Shown here: one piece after another, positions 18,268 through 26,120 of the stretch
Layout: each line of letters opens with the position of its first letter
Position numbering within the stretch: the stretch's first letter is position 1
NCBI RefSeq assembly: GCF_001006045.1
Contig: NZ_CP011267.1
Location: forward strand, 1,612,001 to 1,676,000
Length of the DNA stretch: 64,000 bases
From: Geoglobus ahangari
GTDB taxonomy: Archaea; Halobacteriota; Archaeoglobi; Archaeoglobales; Archaeoglobaceae
Reading direction: 5' to 3'
The notes under the pieces: generated by a model
The model's input: only the letters and a program-made list of their open reading frames with translations
Database searches by the model: none
Told to the model about the DNA's origin: nothing
Translations under genes and position numbers: made by a program

Positions 18268-18957
18268 GTGAAGGTAACCTGGCTCGGACACGCGTGTTTT
18301 GTGCTGGAAGGAAGCAAGACTGTAGTCATAGACCCGTTCCTCGTGGGGAACCCCCTCGCACCCGTCAAGCCCGGGGATCTCAAGGCAGATGTCGTACTGG
18401 TGACGCACGGTCACGGGGACCATCTCGGGGATGCGGTAGAAATCGCAAGGAACAATGACTGTCCGGTTGTGGCAATTCACGAGCTCTCGAGGATTCTCTC
18501 GTCCAAGGGTGTTGAGGCAGTCGGGATGAACATAGGCGGAACGGCGAAGGTATCTGGCGTTTCCGTCACAATGGTCAAGGCGTTCCACTCTGCAGATGTT
18601 GAGGAGGACGGGGGAATAATCTCCGCCGGAGACCCAGCTGGCTTTGTAGTTGAGATGGATGGGGTCAGGGTGTACCACTGCGGGGACACAGATGTATTCA
18701 TGGACATGCAGCTGATCGGAGAGCTATACTCCCCAGACGTTATGCTCGTCCCGATAGGTGGGTGGTACACCATGGGCATAAGGGAGGCCGTGAAAGCGGT
18801 TGAGCTCGTGAAGCCCAAATACGTGGTGCCCATGCACTACAACACGTTCCCTGTAATCGAGACTGACCCAGAGGAGTTCAAAAAGGCGGTTGAGGAGAGG
18901 GTTGAAGGGGTTGAAGTGAAAATCCTCAGGCCCGGAGAGTCCCTGGAGGTTCAGTAA
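18268..18957 (+). CDS. UPF0173-type metallo-beta-lactamase-fold hydrolase
   Basis: A 229-residue zinc-dependent hydrolase of the COG2220 / UPF0173 type. Motifs are VTWLGHACF at the N-terminus, VTHGHGDHLGD near 49, FHSADVEEDG near 109, VYHCGDTDV near 135 and VPMHYNTFP near 193. The His and Asp metal ligands look complete. GGAGGTG lies six bases before GTG 18268, which selects this start over TTG/ATG positions upstream. The substrate is unknown. The 3' end overlaps the convergent zinc-ribbon gene by seven bases. Confidence 0.9.
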   Translation: MKVTWLGHACFVLEGSKTVVIDPFLVGNPLAPVKPGDLKADVVLVTHGHGDHLGDAVEIARNNDCPVVAIHELSRILSSKGVEAVGMNIGGTAKVSGVSVTMVKAFHSADVEEDGGIISAGDPAGFVVEMDGVRVYHCGDTDVFMDMQLIGELYSPDVMLVPIGGWYTMGIREAVKAVELVKPKYVVPMHYNTFPVIETDPEEFKKAVEERVEGVEVKILRPGESLEVQ

Positions 18958-19220
18958 CCCCTCCTTCTTTTTCCGAGCTTGCCCGGCTGGACTATTCCCA
19001 TGTTCTTTGCGCACTTGGGGCAGTAATGCATCTTCTGCTGGAAGGTGTGTATGTTCTTCCTGCCGATCATCCTCTCGAGCTCTGGATCGAGCCTGAATCC
19101 TCTGTAGGCGACAAACGTCTTGAATCGCGGCACCTTCCTACCGCACCCGTCGCACCTTATGATGTAGTCCTTACCCCTCGAACTGCTCTGCTTGTACTCC
19201 CTCTTGTAGGGAGCCTTCAT
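18951..19220 (-). CDS. zinc-ribbon protein resembling ribosomal protein eS26
   Basis: An 89-residue basic protein. The segments RCDGCGRKVPRFKTFV, a DPEL helix and MHYCPKCAKNMGIV, followed by a Lys/Arg-rich tail, follow the eS26 pattern of crenarchaeal and eukaryotic ribosomes (C-x2-C-G-R-x-V-P, then YC-x2-CA-x3-GIV). Four Cys can bind one zinc. The N-terminus is basic and probably RNA-binding. It is the fourth gene after the coenzyme-M-type group, 38 bases from DUF3834. As far as I know eS26 is not a standard euryarchaeal ribosomal protein, so the homology needs a profile test. Confidence 0.62.
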   Translation of the reverse strand: MKAPYKREYKQSSSRGKDYIIRCDGCGRKVPRFKTFVAYRGFRLDPELERMIGRKNIHTFQQKMHYCPKCAKNMGIVQPGKLGKRRRGY

Positions 19221-19258
19221 GATTAAACATTGACTTCAGAAAAATGTAAATGTTGCGC

Positions 19259-20116
19259 TCACTTGTAGTGCTGGGGCTGGGGGTGGATCTCCCTTACAAG
19301 CTCGTAGTCGAACACGTCCCTCTCGCTAAGCCTCGAGCTTATGTATCCGAGCCTCTCCATCTCTCTGGAGAGCGAAATAGCACTTCTAACATACTCTTCT
19401 GGCAAAGAAGAGCAATACTTTGGACTGAGCTTGAGAATCCTCTCAACCACATCTTTCCCGAGCTCTCCTCTGAGGTACCTCTCGAGCAGGGATGCAGAGT
19501 GGTCTGGGGCCTCTCTCAGGATGTTGCTCGCCCACTCGTGCTTTATCAGGAAGTCCTTGATGCTCTCGAAGTTGTCCTCCAAGTATTTCCTTCTCACGAC
19601 GATGCCGTAGTTAGGGTTCCACGGCCACACGCTCTCCATGTCCACCGCAAGCCTTGCCCCGTACCTCATGGTCAGGACTGCGAGGTTCGGTGTTCCGCAC
19701 GCAAAGTCGAGCTTCCCGTCTATGAAATCATCAAATACCATCTCCGCCCATGGGTAGTTTACAACCTCAAAGTCCACGTGTTCCAGATAGCTCCTGAGAA
19801 TAACATCGTGGATGCTCCCTCTCGATGGGACACCCACCCTTTTCCCCTCAAGGCAATCTGGAAACGCTCCGCATTCCCTTCCTACTATTGCCGTCCCCTC
19901 CACGTGACCTCCGGCTATGCAGACCATGTCCAGACCCCTGTCGATTCCCAGAATCGCCGGGGTCAGTCCCACGTACGCGAGGTCAATCTCCCCGCGCTCC
20001 ATCGCGTTGATTATCGCCACACCGGTGCCGAAAATTCTCCACTCGGCTTTAACCACGTTCTCGATTCTCAGCATGTGTGATGTGTGGTAGAGGGTTGAGA
20101 GATATCCGATCCTCAT
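19259..20116 (-). CDS. DUF3834 protein (substrate-binding-protein fold, no signal peptide)
   Basis: A 285-residue protein resembling periplasmic-binding NMT1/THI5-like folds. It shows GTGVAIINAMERGEIDLAYV near 30-50 and GKRVGVPSRGSIHDV near 95. It has no signal peptide and is cytoplasmic by appearance. It overlaps the sulfopyruvate decarboxylase gene by four bases (ATGA). Proteins of this fold that stay in the cell include the enzymes MqnA, MqnD and THI5, so a catalytic or sensor role in the same pathway is possible. DUF3834 is described as related to solute-binding lipoproteins. The actual function is unknown. Confidence 0.78.
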   Translation of the reverse strand: MRIGYLSTLYHTSHMLRIENVVKAEWRIFGTGVAIINAMERGEIDLAYVGLTPAILGIDRGLDMVCIAGGHVEGTAIVGRECGAFPDCLEGKRVGVPSRGSIHDVILRSYLEHVDFEVVNYPWAEMVFDDFIDGKLDFACGTPNLAVLTMRYGARLAVDMESVWPWNPNYGIVVRRKYLEDNFESIKDFLIKHEWASNILREAPDHSASLLERYLRGELGKDVVERILKLSPKYCSSLPEEYVRSAISLSREMERLGYISSRLSERDVFDYELVREIHPQPQHYK

Positions 20117-21198
20117 CTGATTGCCTCCATGAACCTCTCCTTTATCTCAACGGGCTTCATGGGTATCACACCCACCCTCGCGTTTCCGGGCTTGGCGAGC
20201 GCGTGGATGAACACGCTCTCATCTTGTCCCATGGCGCTTATTATCTCTTCCGGAGTTGAAGCGCGGGTCACCTTCAGACCTGCAGCAAGCCCGAGCATTG
20301 TGAGGTCTGCCTTGACAGTCGCCGTCTTCTGGTTTCCGGTGCTTCCGTAAGCCGAGTTATCTATTGCTATGATCTTGAGCCCCTTCTCCGAGAGAAGGCC
20401 TGCAGTGAAGATGGTCGATGGGTTCATAAGTATCGAGCCGTCTCCGTCCAGCGACACCACCTCCCTCCCTGTCAGGTTAAGCCCGAGGGCGATTGAGGTG
20501 GCGAGGCCCATGCTTCCGAGCATGTAGAAGTTGGTCGGCTGGTCGAGAACCGAGTAGAGCTCTCTGCTCGGGTACCCTATGTTGGACACGACTATCTTCC
20601 CTTCCAAATGCTCCTTGATTCCCTCAATTATCTCGAACCTCGTGTACCTCGCCCTTCCACCGCTCACATTGACGCGAACATCCCCGAACTCTCTCGGCTC
20701 AAACTCGACATCATCTGCGGGACTCCAGATATCGGGCCTTAGCAGAACTGCAGTTATCCTCGCCTCCTCGTAGGCGGATGAGACAAGGTTCTCGAGGTCG
20801 CTGAGGTTCTTTCCAGAGAAGATCGCGTACTCTATGTCGAGGGCATCGAGCAGTTTTGGTAGTTTTTCTCCCATCGGAACCTGAGCCGGAATTTTCTCTC
20901 CAAAAACCCCCCTCCAGCTTATCAGGAGTGGCAGTGGGAGGGCGTAGGTTCTTGTGAGGCTCATCAGCGCGTTCACCATGTTTCCAAACCCTGACGACTG
21001 CACGAGGATGGCCGGCCTTCTACCGCCCATGAACAACCCTGCCGCTATGCCGACCCCTTCCTCCTCTCTCGCAAGGGGCACTGGCCTGAATGTTCTGGTG
21101 AGGACGCTTATCAGGAGTTTAACCCTCTCGCAGGGGAGGTACAGGATGTCGGTTATGCCAGCACGCCTTAGAACTCTGGCGACATCATCTTCTATCAT
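20113..21198 (-). CDS. comDE: sulfopyruvate decarboxylase, ComD-ComE fusion
   Basis: A 361-residue thiamine-diphosphate enzyme that should decarboxylate 3-sulfopyruvate to sulfoacetaldehyde, a step to coenzyme M. The first half follows Methanocaldococcus ComD closely (AREEEGVGIAAG near 44, PAILVQSSGFGNMVNALMS, FGEKIPAQVPMGE). The second half is ComE-like with the TPP loop GDGSILMNPSTI near 252. Phosphonopyruvate decarboxylases are close relatives. The adjoining cysteate-synthase-like gene favours the sulfonate substrate. It overlaps both neighbours by four bases, so the three products are probably made together. It is fused as in Methanosarcina. Confidence 0.86.
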   Translation of the reverse strand: MIEDDVARVLRRAGITDILYLPCERVKLLISVLTRTFRPVPLAREEEGVGIAAGLFMGGRRPAILVQSSGFGNMVNALMSLTRTYALPLPLLISWRGVFGEKIPAQVPMGEKLPKLLDALDIEYAIFSGKNLSDLENLVSSAYEEARITAVLLRPDIWSPADDVEFEPREFGDVRVNVSGGRARYTRFEIIEGIKEHLEGKIVVSNIGYPSRELYSVLDQPTNFYMLGSMGLATSIALGLNLTGREVVSLDGDGSILMNPSTIFTAGLLSEKGLKIIAIDNSAYGSTGNQKTATVKADLTMLGLAAGLKVTRASTPEEIISAMGQDESVFIHALAKPGNARVGVIPMKPVEIKERFMEAIR

Positions 21199-22373
21199 CC
21201 TATCAGCTCCAGATCCTCAGGACTTTCAACCCTGTAGTCTGGATCTGCCCTTCTGACTTTATAGTCTTTCTTCAGCCTGTCGAGGCCAGACCCGGTTATG
21301 TTTACGGCCACAACTCCGTCAAGCTCGATCTTCTCGAGGGCTGCAAGTGTAACTTCGGCCGCGGGAAACGGCTGAATTCCGAACGATCTCTTGAACTTCT
21401 TTCCAGCTCTTCTCGCCTCACTCTCTGAGACCCTGACCGCCTGTCCTCCACTCTCAGTCAGAACATCGTAAAGCCCACCCCTCTGGGAGTACAGGGGGCT
21501 TTTGTTCGAGAGAACCTTGGCATAGAGAACCTCGAGTGGATCAAGGCTGTATTCCGGAACGATCCGGCTTTTGCTCGCCCATGCGTCTGCAACCGGAGTG
21601 AACGGCTCGTTCTGCACCACCACGATTCTCGCACTCACATTCATCCTCTCCAGTCCATCGTGGAATGCTATCGCTCCCGTACCACTGCCAACGGACTGGA
21701 TGTAGAGGTCAGGTGGGCCAGCCTTTTCCATAAACGAGTATGCGAGGGTGGACAGAGCATCACGTCTTGCAAAACTCTTTCCTCCGCCCTCGTAAACTAC
21801 ATCGCCTTTGCGCTCTGAAAAAGCCCTCGCAAGCTCCATGGCCATATCATACCCGCCACTGACCCTGATCAGCGTGACGTTCTCGCTTCTCTCAACCTCG
21901 AACACGCACTCGAAGACTTTCTCGGGCACGAAGAGATAAACATGGACATCTGGAGTGTACTTTGCCAGCTCCATGAACGCATTGGCCGTGTTGCCAACTG
22001 AGGCGAGAGATACGTTCACTCTCCTCTCCTCAGCATATTTGAGGGACACTATGGTTTCAAGCTCCTTGAAGGTGCAGGTCTTCATCTCCACACCGAGTTC
22101 CGGGGCGTAGCCATGGAGTATGAAGTGTATTTCGGCTCCATACTCCTCGGAGTATTCCTCACTTCTGACTATTGCCGGATATTCTCTATAACCCTCTACC
22201 GCACCCGTCACCGGCAGATGACTGAGGTACCTCCACAGTCCGTCGCCTGACCACTCATTTTTCCCCTTGTACTCCGTTTTCACTATGGAATCGCATCCAT
22301 TTGGGCAGGAGAATGTGAATCCGCGGTCTTCAAACTTCTGACCGCATTCAGGACAGTAAAGCTCGTACTTCAT
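21195..22373 (-). CDS. cysteate synthase-like PLP enzyme (threonine-synthase family)
   Basis: A 392-residue PLP enzyme. The Methanosarcina homolog makes L-cysteate from phosphoserine and sulfite. It has an N-terminal zinc ribbon (CPECGQKF, CPNGC), then the PLP Lys in EMKTCTFKELE near 98, the SVGNTANAF loop near 125, the glycine-rich VGSGTGAIAF near 225 and INITGSGLDRL-like C-terminus. The segments QNEPFTPVADAW and YSQRGGLYDVL follow cysteate synthase rather than ordinary threonine synthase. It is the first gene of the operon. TATA-like CTTAAAAAC about 26 bases upstream predicts a leaderless start. Confidence 0.8.
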   Translation of the reverse strand: MKYELYCPECGQKFEDRGFTFSCPNGCDSIVKTEYKGKNEWSGDGLWRYLSHLPVTGAVEGYREYPAIVRSEEYSEEYGAEIHFILHGYAPELGVEMKTCTFKELETIVSLKYAEERRVNVSLASVGNTANAFMELAKYTPDVHVYLFVPEKVFECVFEVERSENVTLIRVSGGYDMAMELARAFSERKGDVVYEGGGKSFARRDALSTLAYSFMEKAGPPDLYIQSVGSGTGAIAFHDGLERMNVSARIVVVQNEPFTPVADAWASKSRIVPEYSLDPLEVLYAKVLSNKSPLYSQRGGLYDVLTESGGQAVRVSESEARRAGKKFKRSFGIQPFPAAEVTLAALEKIELDGVVAVNITGSGLDRLKKDYKVRRADPDYRVESPEDLELIG

Positions 22374-23109
22374 TAGCTTTCATTCGCTTCTGGTGTTTTT
22401 AAGACCTTTGCGAAAGCTCCTCTCCTTTGCAACCTCTGTTTCATCGCTCACAATTTTATTGGGTTGATTTTGTGCACCATATTTTAATATTCTTCTATTT
22501 ATACTTCTAAATCTATTAATAATTTTGTTGAAATATTTTTATATATTTAATTCTAAAGTTCGCTTTAGGATATAATAGTATTGCAAATTCTTTATTAAAA
22601 TTTTATAATACTAAAATTTCAAGTTATTTCAATTTATTAATAATAGGTTATTTTAATACTCCTATTTTAATCAGAGTGTGACACTTCTATTCCACATTTT
22701 TTGTGATAAAATTTTAGCAAAACGTGATGATTCTCGACTCTCGAGCATGAATGTGTAGTTACCCCCCCTTGAACACGCCGTGGTTACTGTATTCTTACAA
22801 TTATTGGAACAGCTGAATCCCCAAACCCACCAAAATTCGGATTGCCTAAATTTTGGCTATTACAGCTTTTTTGGAATAATTTTTTGAGACAATATTTATA
22901 AAATTAGAACGAGATAATATTGACTAATTAATGTTTAAGAGAATAATTATAAAACTAATAGTTTTTTAAATTTTAATATTACAAAATTAATAAATTTGAT
23001 TTGATATTGAGAAAATGAATTAATGTTAATTATTTTATTAAACTCAAATAATATTTGCAATTTCATCAAAATAAGCAAATGTGAGCGATTGCTAAAACCC
23101 CTAAGATAG
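22374..23109. other. 736-base AT-rich intergenic region
   Basis: This is the only gap longer than 300 bases without a gene. It is far richer in A and T than its neighbours, with long runs of A and T. The promoter of the coenzyme-M-type operon is near 22,397-22,406. An inverted repeat CCAAAATT/AATTTTGG lies at 22,830-22,856, and a run of seven C at about 22,762-22,768. I see no tRNA, CRISPR repeat or clear open frame. It could be a regulatory region, a decayed insertion or an origin-like element, but no cdc6 gene is near. Confidence 0.6.
22830..22856. repeat. inverted repeat in the AT-rich gap
   Basis: CCAAAATT and AATTTTGG are eight-base perfect arms separated by 11 bases. In RNA this would be a weak stem-loop. 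In DNA it could be a protein-binding site. Confidence 0.55.
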
Positions 23110-24147
23110 TCAATTCAACAGTTCTTTTGTGAGTGAACACCCATTGCACTTGGGGCACCCTGAGCCGAATTCTGGGACATCTATTCCCAGATCTTCCAGC
23201 GCAACTTTAAGTGAGTTTGCGAGTGAAACGTGGTAGTTCACATCCGGTCTTGGAAGGTTTGACGCCGGAGGAGGCCTGAAGGGGGCGATGAAGGGGTAAA
23301 CTGCGTGGCTGAGCATTGTTTTGACTCCTCTGATGATGCTGTCAGGGGACTCACCCAAGCCCGTGAGTAGCCAAGACGAGACGTTCCACTCACCAAAAAC
23401 ATCAACGGCAATCTTCCAGGACTTCAGGTACTCATCGAGTCCGGGCTTTCCCGGAACAACCTTCTCTCTCAACACTGGGTCGAAGGACTCCACGTGAATC
23501 CCGATCGTGTCAGCACCACTTTCGTACAGCATTTCTATGTATTTTCTCTCAGCAGGCTCGATCTGAACGTGAATCTGGATGTCGACCTCCCTTTTAATTG
23601 CTCTGACAGCCGATGCGAGGGAGAGAGCACCTTTGTCCCTTAGGTTCGTAGTCCCGGTTGTGAGTGTGAGATGCCTGCTTCTGTCTTCTTCGTAGGCCAG
23701 CTTTACCGCCTGAGCGAGCAGCTCGAGATCTTTGTCAACCACAGCGTTTTTCAAGTTGTCCTGAATGTTGCAGAACGAGCATTTCTTGCCAGTCTCCCAG
23801 TGAACACATCTCCTCGACACAGCAGACACGAGGGTGTCGTATCCGTCGAGAGCGACGAGCTTTCCAGCAGGAACTCCGCCGACTTTTTTGTGGTAGTAAT
23901 CGGCTTTCGGGAACTCGACAGCTCCTACTTTTTCATCCCCTCTGAACAGAATGTACTCTCCCTCTACATTTTCGATGTGATATGGAGAAAATGCCACATA
24001 GTGCTGGAGAGCAGGTGCCGAGACGACAGAGCCTGAAACCCTGAATCCGAGCCCTCCTGTTGGCCCGCCACCACCTTTCCTGAGCGGGCTTCTACCTGCC
24101 CTAACTCCGAGCGTCAGCAGCTCTATTTTTGTCTTCAAATCAAGCAT
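23110..24147 (-). CDS. radical SAM protein of the MSMEG_0568-like type
   Basis: A 345-residue radical SAM enzyme. The cluster Cys have unusual C-x8-C-x2-C spacing (RRCVHWETGKKCSFC near 120-135). The barrel reads HLTLTTGTTNLRDKG near 168, QIHVQIEPAE near 197 and GADTIGIHVESFDP near 215. A C-terminal C-x2-C-x2-C (CPKCNGC) may hold another metal. It overlaps the Mmp11-like gene by eight bases (ATG 24147). The reaction is unknown. Alternatives are a biotin-synthase-related or cofactor-linked SAM enzyme. Confidence 0.78.
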   Translation of the reverse strand: MLDLKTKIELLTLGVRAGRSPLRKGGGGPTGGLGFRVSGSVVSAPALQHYVAFSPYHIENVEGEYILFRGDEKVGAVEFPKADYYHKKVGGVPAGKLVALDGYDTLVSAVSRRCVHWETGKKCSFCNIQDNLKNAVVDKDLELLAQAVKLAYEEDRSRHLTLTTGTTNLRDKGALSLASAVRAIKREVDIQIHVQIEPAERKYIEMLYESGADTIGIHVESFDPVLREKVVPGKPGLDEYLKSWKIAVDVFGEWNVSSWLLTGLGESPDSIIRGVKTMLSHAVYPFIAPFRPPPASNLPRPDVNYHVSLANSLKVALEDLGIDVPEFGSGCPKCNGCSLTKELLN

Positions 24148-25081
24148 GCACTTCCACCGCTTTATCCGGGTCATCTGAATATGCTAAACTTGCAAGTGCT
24201 CCTATCAGCCCTCTCTCTCCAGTGATCTCGTAAACCTCGACTCCAGTTTTTTCAGCCACACTCTTCGCCTCCTCTATTGACACAACTCTCCTCTTCACCT
24301 GCAGAGCGTATTCTCTGAGCACTTCCGGAATCGTGATCCTCCTGTAGACCACCATGACTGTCTCATCGCTCAGAGTGTTCTCTTTCAGCCTTTTCCTGAA
24401 CTCCGAAACGAGCTCCTCTGCCCTGTCTGTTGCAAACGTCACAGATATCGAGACGCAGTTGGTGGTTTTTTCTGGGGCTTTTGTGTAGAGCTGGACTATG
24501 CTGTGGGAAAGGTAGTGCCCCAGACCCTCCTTTTCAAGCTTGTAGGCAATTTCGTTGACGAGTGACCACGTCGCACCTCCATCCTTGCTGTCCGTATCGT
24601 CAACTCCTATGACGATCTTCTCATACCTTTTAAGCCTGATCCTCGCTCTCCCGAGCTCGCTACCGCCACCGAGGCTCAGCACCTCTATTCCGTCAACACC
24701 CTCCGCGAGTCCCCTGCAGACTGTTGCCGCTATCCCGCCTCCGGCAAGCCCCGCATATGTGACTTCTATCCCGTTCTTCAGAACCCGAACCTCCTCAATT
24801 CCTGCACCCGCAATTCCAGGGATAAGCTTCAGTTCCACCCTTCCCTGCCTGAGGACGAACACGTTTCTCGCTCCCTCTCTCCTCGCTGAAACGACCAGCT
24901 CGCTGACTCTCGGGTAGTGGTACACCTCCCACGCTGCACCACCGTTGCACTTCCCCCTTGCATGGAACTCGTGGAGCTCGACCATCTCTCCGTCAGTCAT
25001 CGCCACAACCTTCTCGTATGGTGAGATCCACGGCACGTTTCCATACTTCTCGACAAGCTCGTCTTTGCTGAAGTACCTCAT
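24140..25081 (-). CDS. TiaS-like protein resembling methanogenesis marker 11
   Basis: A 313-residue protein. The C-terminal half starts with VIGVDDTDSKDGGATW near 156, the ATP-side motif shared with TiaS. NCVSISVTFAT near 207 follows. The N-terminal half has HARGKCNGGAAWEVYHYP and glycine-rich loops. I read it as close to methanogenesis marker protein 11, a family known chiefly from methanogens. The family assignment is by memory only. It is the first gene of a pair with the radical SAM protein, and its promoter has CTTAAATAAA about 26 bases upstream. Confidence 0.6.
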   Translation of the reverse strand: MRYFSKDELVEKYGNVPWISPYEKVVAMTDGEMVELHEFHARGKCNGGAAWEVYHYPRVSELVVSARREGARNVFVLRQGRVELKLIPGIAGAGIEEVRVLKNGIEVTYAGLAGGGIAATVCRGLAEGVDGIEVLSLGGGSELGRARIRLKRYEKIVIGVDDTDSKDGGATWSLVNEIAYKLEKEGLGHYLSHSIVQLYTKAPEKTTNCVSISVTFATDRAEELVSEFRKRLKENTLSDETVMVVYRRITIPEVLREYALQVKRRVVSIEEAKSVAEKTGVEVYEITGERGLIGALASLAYSDDPDKAVEVHA

Positions 25082-25154
25082 AACGACGGAAGTTTTTATT
25101 TAAGACAACAAAAGCTTTATCCCCGTTTGAAAAAACAGAGCAGAGGTGATCGTC

Positions 25155-26120
25155 TTGGAGGTAGTGCTGGACGCTGACGTGATAGAGAGGCGAGAGTCTG
25201 AGGAGAGAGAGTATGACGTCATAATAGTCGGTGCTGGCCCGGCAGGGCTGACAGCAGCAATCTACTCGGCCAGATACGGTCTCTCGACCGCCTTCTTTGA
25301 GACCGTGGATCCTGCGTCTCAGCTATCGCTGACTCCGGTAATCGAGAACTTCCCGGGGTTTGAGGGTAGCGGTTTCGAGCTCCTTGAGAAGATGAAGAAT
25401 CAGGCCCTGAAGTTCGGGGCGGAGCACAAATTCGAAAACGTGGAGAAGCTCAGGAAGGTGAACGGAAAGTTTGAGGTTGTGACCGAGAGCGGAACGTATT
25501 ATGCGAGGGCGCTGATAATAGCCACGGGGGGAAAGCACAGGGAGCTCGGAGTTCCGGGCGAGAAGGAGTTCGTCGGAAGGGGTGTAAGCTATTGTGCTAC
25601 ATGCGATGGACACTTCTTCAGGGGCAAGAAGGTGCTCGTCGTTGGTGGAGGGAACACAGCTGTGACAGATGCAATATACCTCAAGGAGATCGGGTGCGAC
25701 GTTACGCTCATCCACAGGAGGGACGAGCTGAGGGCTGAGAAAGCTCTGCAGGAGGAACTGTTCAGCAGAAACATTCCTGTGATCTGGAACAGCGTGGTTC
25801 TGAGAATAGAGGGCGAAGAGAAGGTCGAGAGAGTGGTGATCCTCAACAGGGTGACGAACGAGGAATCTGTGCTCGAGGTTGACGGTGTGTTCATTGCCGT
25901 CGGAATAAGGCCTGCAACCGACATAGTCATGGACTTGGGCGTGGAAAGGGACTCGGCAGGATACATCAGGGTTGACAAGAAGCAGAGAACAAATGTCGAG
26001 GGTGTGTTTGCTGCCGGAGACTGCTGCGATAACCCGCTGAAGCAGGTCGTCACGGCATGCGGGGATGGAGCGGTTGCTGCAAACTCGGCCTTCGAGTACG
26101 TTAAGATGATGAAGAGCTAA
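25155..26120 (+). CDS. trxB: thioredoxin reductase
   Basis: A 321-residue FAD enzyme that passes electrons from NAD(P)H to a thioredoxin-like protein. It shows the FAD fingerprint VGAGPAGLTAAIYSARYGL near 25, the redox pair CATC near 152 and the second nucleotide fold VGGGNTAVTDAI near 170. GVFAAGDCCD near 290 is the FAD tail. The start is unsettled: AGGTGATC fits TTG 25155 best, while GTG 25146 lies upstream and GTG 25164 downstream. An N-terminal extension of about 20 residues precedes the usual start. Confidence 0.93.
   Translation: MEVVLDADVIERRESEEREYDVIIVGAGPAGLTAAIYSARYGLSTAFFETVDPASQLSLTPVIENFPGFEGSGFELLEKMKNQALKFGAEHKFENVEKLRKVNGKFEVVTESGTYYARALIIATGGKHRELGVPGEKEFVGRGVSYCATCDGHFFRGKKVLVVGGGNTAVTDAIYLKEIGCDVTLIHRRDELRAEKALQEELFSRNIPVIWNSVVLRIEGEEKVERVVILNRVTNEESVLEVDGVFIAVGIRPATDIVMDLGVERDSAGYIRVDKKQRTNVEGVFAAGDCCDNPLKQVVTACGDGAVAANSAFEYVKMMKS

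Noticed and set aside
22374-23109. Replication origin
   Set aside because: The region is AT-rich with a C run, but no cdc6/orc1 gene or repeated ORB element is visible, so the evidence is too weak.
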